Shown here piece by piece: positions 63,937 through 64,000 of a stretch of DNA of 64,000 nucleotides. Within the stretch, counting starts at the first letter, position 1. Each line of letters begins with the position of its first letter. The DNA is from Sporosarcina jeotgali (GTDB lineage: Bacteria > Bacillota > Bacilli > Bacillales_A > Planococcaceae), in contig NZ_CP116341.1 of NCBI RefSeq assembly GCF_033304595.1, forward strand, positions 1,159,001-1,223,000, given 5' to 3'. The notes beneath the pieces were generated by a model. The model worked only from the letters and a program-made list of their open reading frames with translations, had not been told where the DNA came from and did not search any database. The translations under genes were made by a program, and so were the position numbers.

Positions 63937-63973
63937 GACTTGATGGATCGCAATCTGATTGCGTATCCAAGTC
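63937..63973 (+). other. Stable hairpin downstream of dinG (leader or 3' element)
   Basis: GACTTG-ATG-GAT-CGCAAT pairs with ATTGCG-T-ATC-CAAGTC across a CTG loop, giving about 15 base pairs with two bulges. No T run follows, so it is not a simple terminator. It may be the start of a structured leader cut by the window edge. Confidence 0.5.
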
Positions 63974-64000
63974 AATAGAAACCCATTTAAGCGGGATGTG

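Overview
The window is a 64 kb stretch of ordinary, densely packed chromosome from a spore-forming member of the Bacillales. Gene content and order follow the Bacillus subtilis lysA-to-dinG region closely. The protein sequences and several missing or rearranged blocks point to a Planococcaceae-like genus (Sporosarcina or a relative) rather than Bacillus proper; this is inferred from remembered protein families and gene order, not from a search. Almost all genes lie on the + strand; only ypuF, fer and ypjC are on the - strand. I see no rRNA, tRNA, insertion sequence, prophage or CRISPR array.

Region by region. 1-5.5 kb: the 3' end of pdp, then the forespore sigma operon spoIIAA-spoIIAB-sigF behind a sigma-H-like promoter, then spoVAF, lysA and an unrecognised 34-codon membrane mini-gene. 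5.5-9.8 kb: ribT, convergent ypuF, the condensin genes scpA-scpB, a D,D-carboxypeptidase (dacB-like) and rluB. 9.8-17.8 kb: cytochrome c maturation (resABC), the redox two-component system resDE, and sigX-rsiX. 17.8-22.4 kb: FMN riboswitch and riboflavin transporter ribU, ferredoxin (fer), ypbB-recQ, and the LysM protein ypbE. 22.5-30.5 kb: phosphoesterase ypbG, bacillithiol disulfide reductase bdr, protease prsW, the germination pair sleB-ypeB, c-di-GMP receptor motI, cmk, plsC and an S1 protein. 30.6-36 kb: der, gpsA, yphE, yphF, spoIVA, hbs. 36-40 kb: folE, mtrB, menaquinone genes hepS-menG-hepT, ndk. 40-47 kb: cheR and aromatic amino acid synthesis aroC-aroB-aroH-hisC-tyrA-aroA. 47-53 kb: ypiA-ypiB-ypiF, the menaquinol:cytochrome c reductase qcrABC, ypjA and a zinc metallopeptidase. 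53-64 kb: ypjC, ypjD, dapB, bshA, cca, birA, the pantothenate operon panBCD behind a structured leader, and dinG.

Functional links. hepS/menG/hepT make menaquinone, qcrABC oxidises it, resABC matures the c-type haem needed by QcrC, and ResDE is the expected regulator. TTTGTGAA-like half-sites lie upstream of both resA and qcrA. sigF, spoVAF, spoIVA, sleB, ypeB and dacB show that the organism sporulates. bshA and bdr show bacillithiol metabolism.

No clearly new multi-gene system is visible. The items most worth a second look are the roughly 200-nt panBCD leader, which has a 13-codon uORF overlapping an intrinsic terminator and a hairpin over the Shine-Dalgarno; the lysA-coupled 34-aa membrane ORF; the ResD-like sites; the long FMN-riboswitch expression platform; a hairpin leader starting at the end of dinG; and the pattern of missing neighbours (spoVAA-AE, ribDEAH, spmAB, trp operon, mgsA-bshB1).
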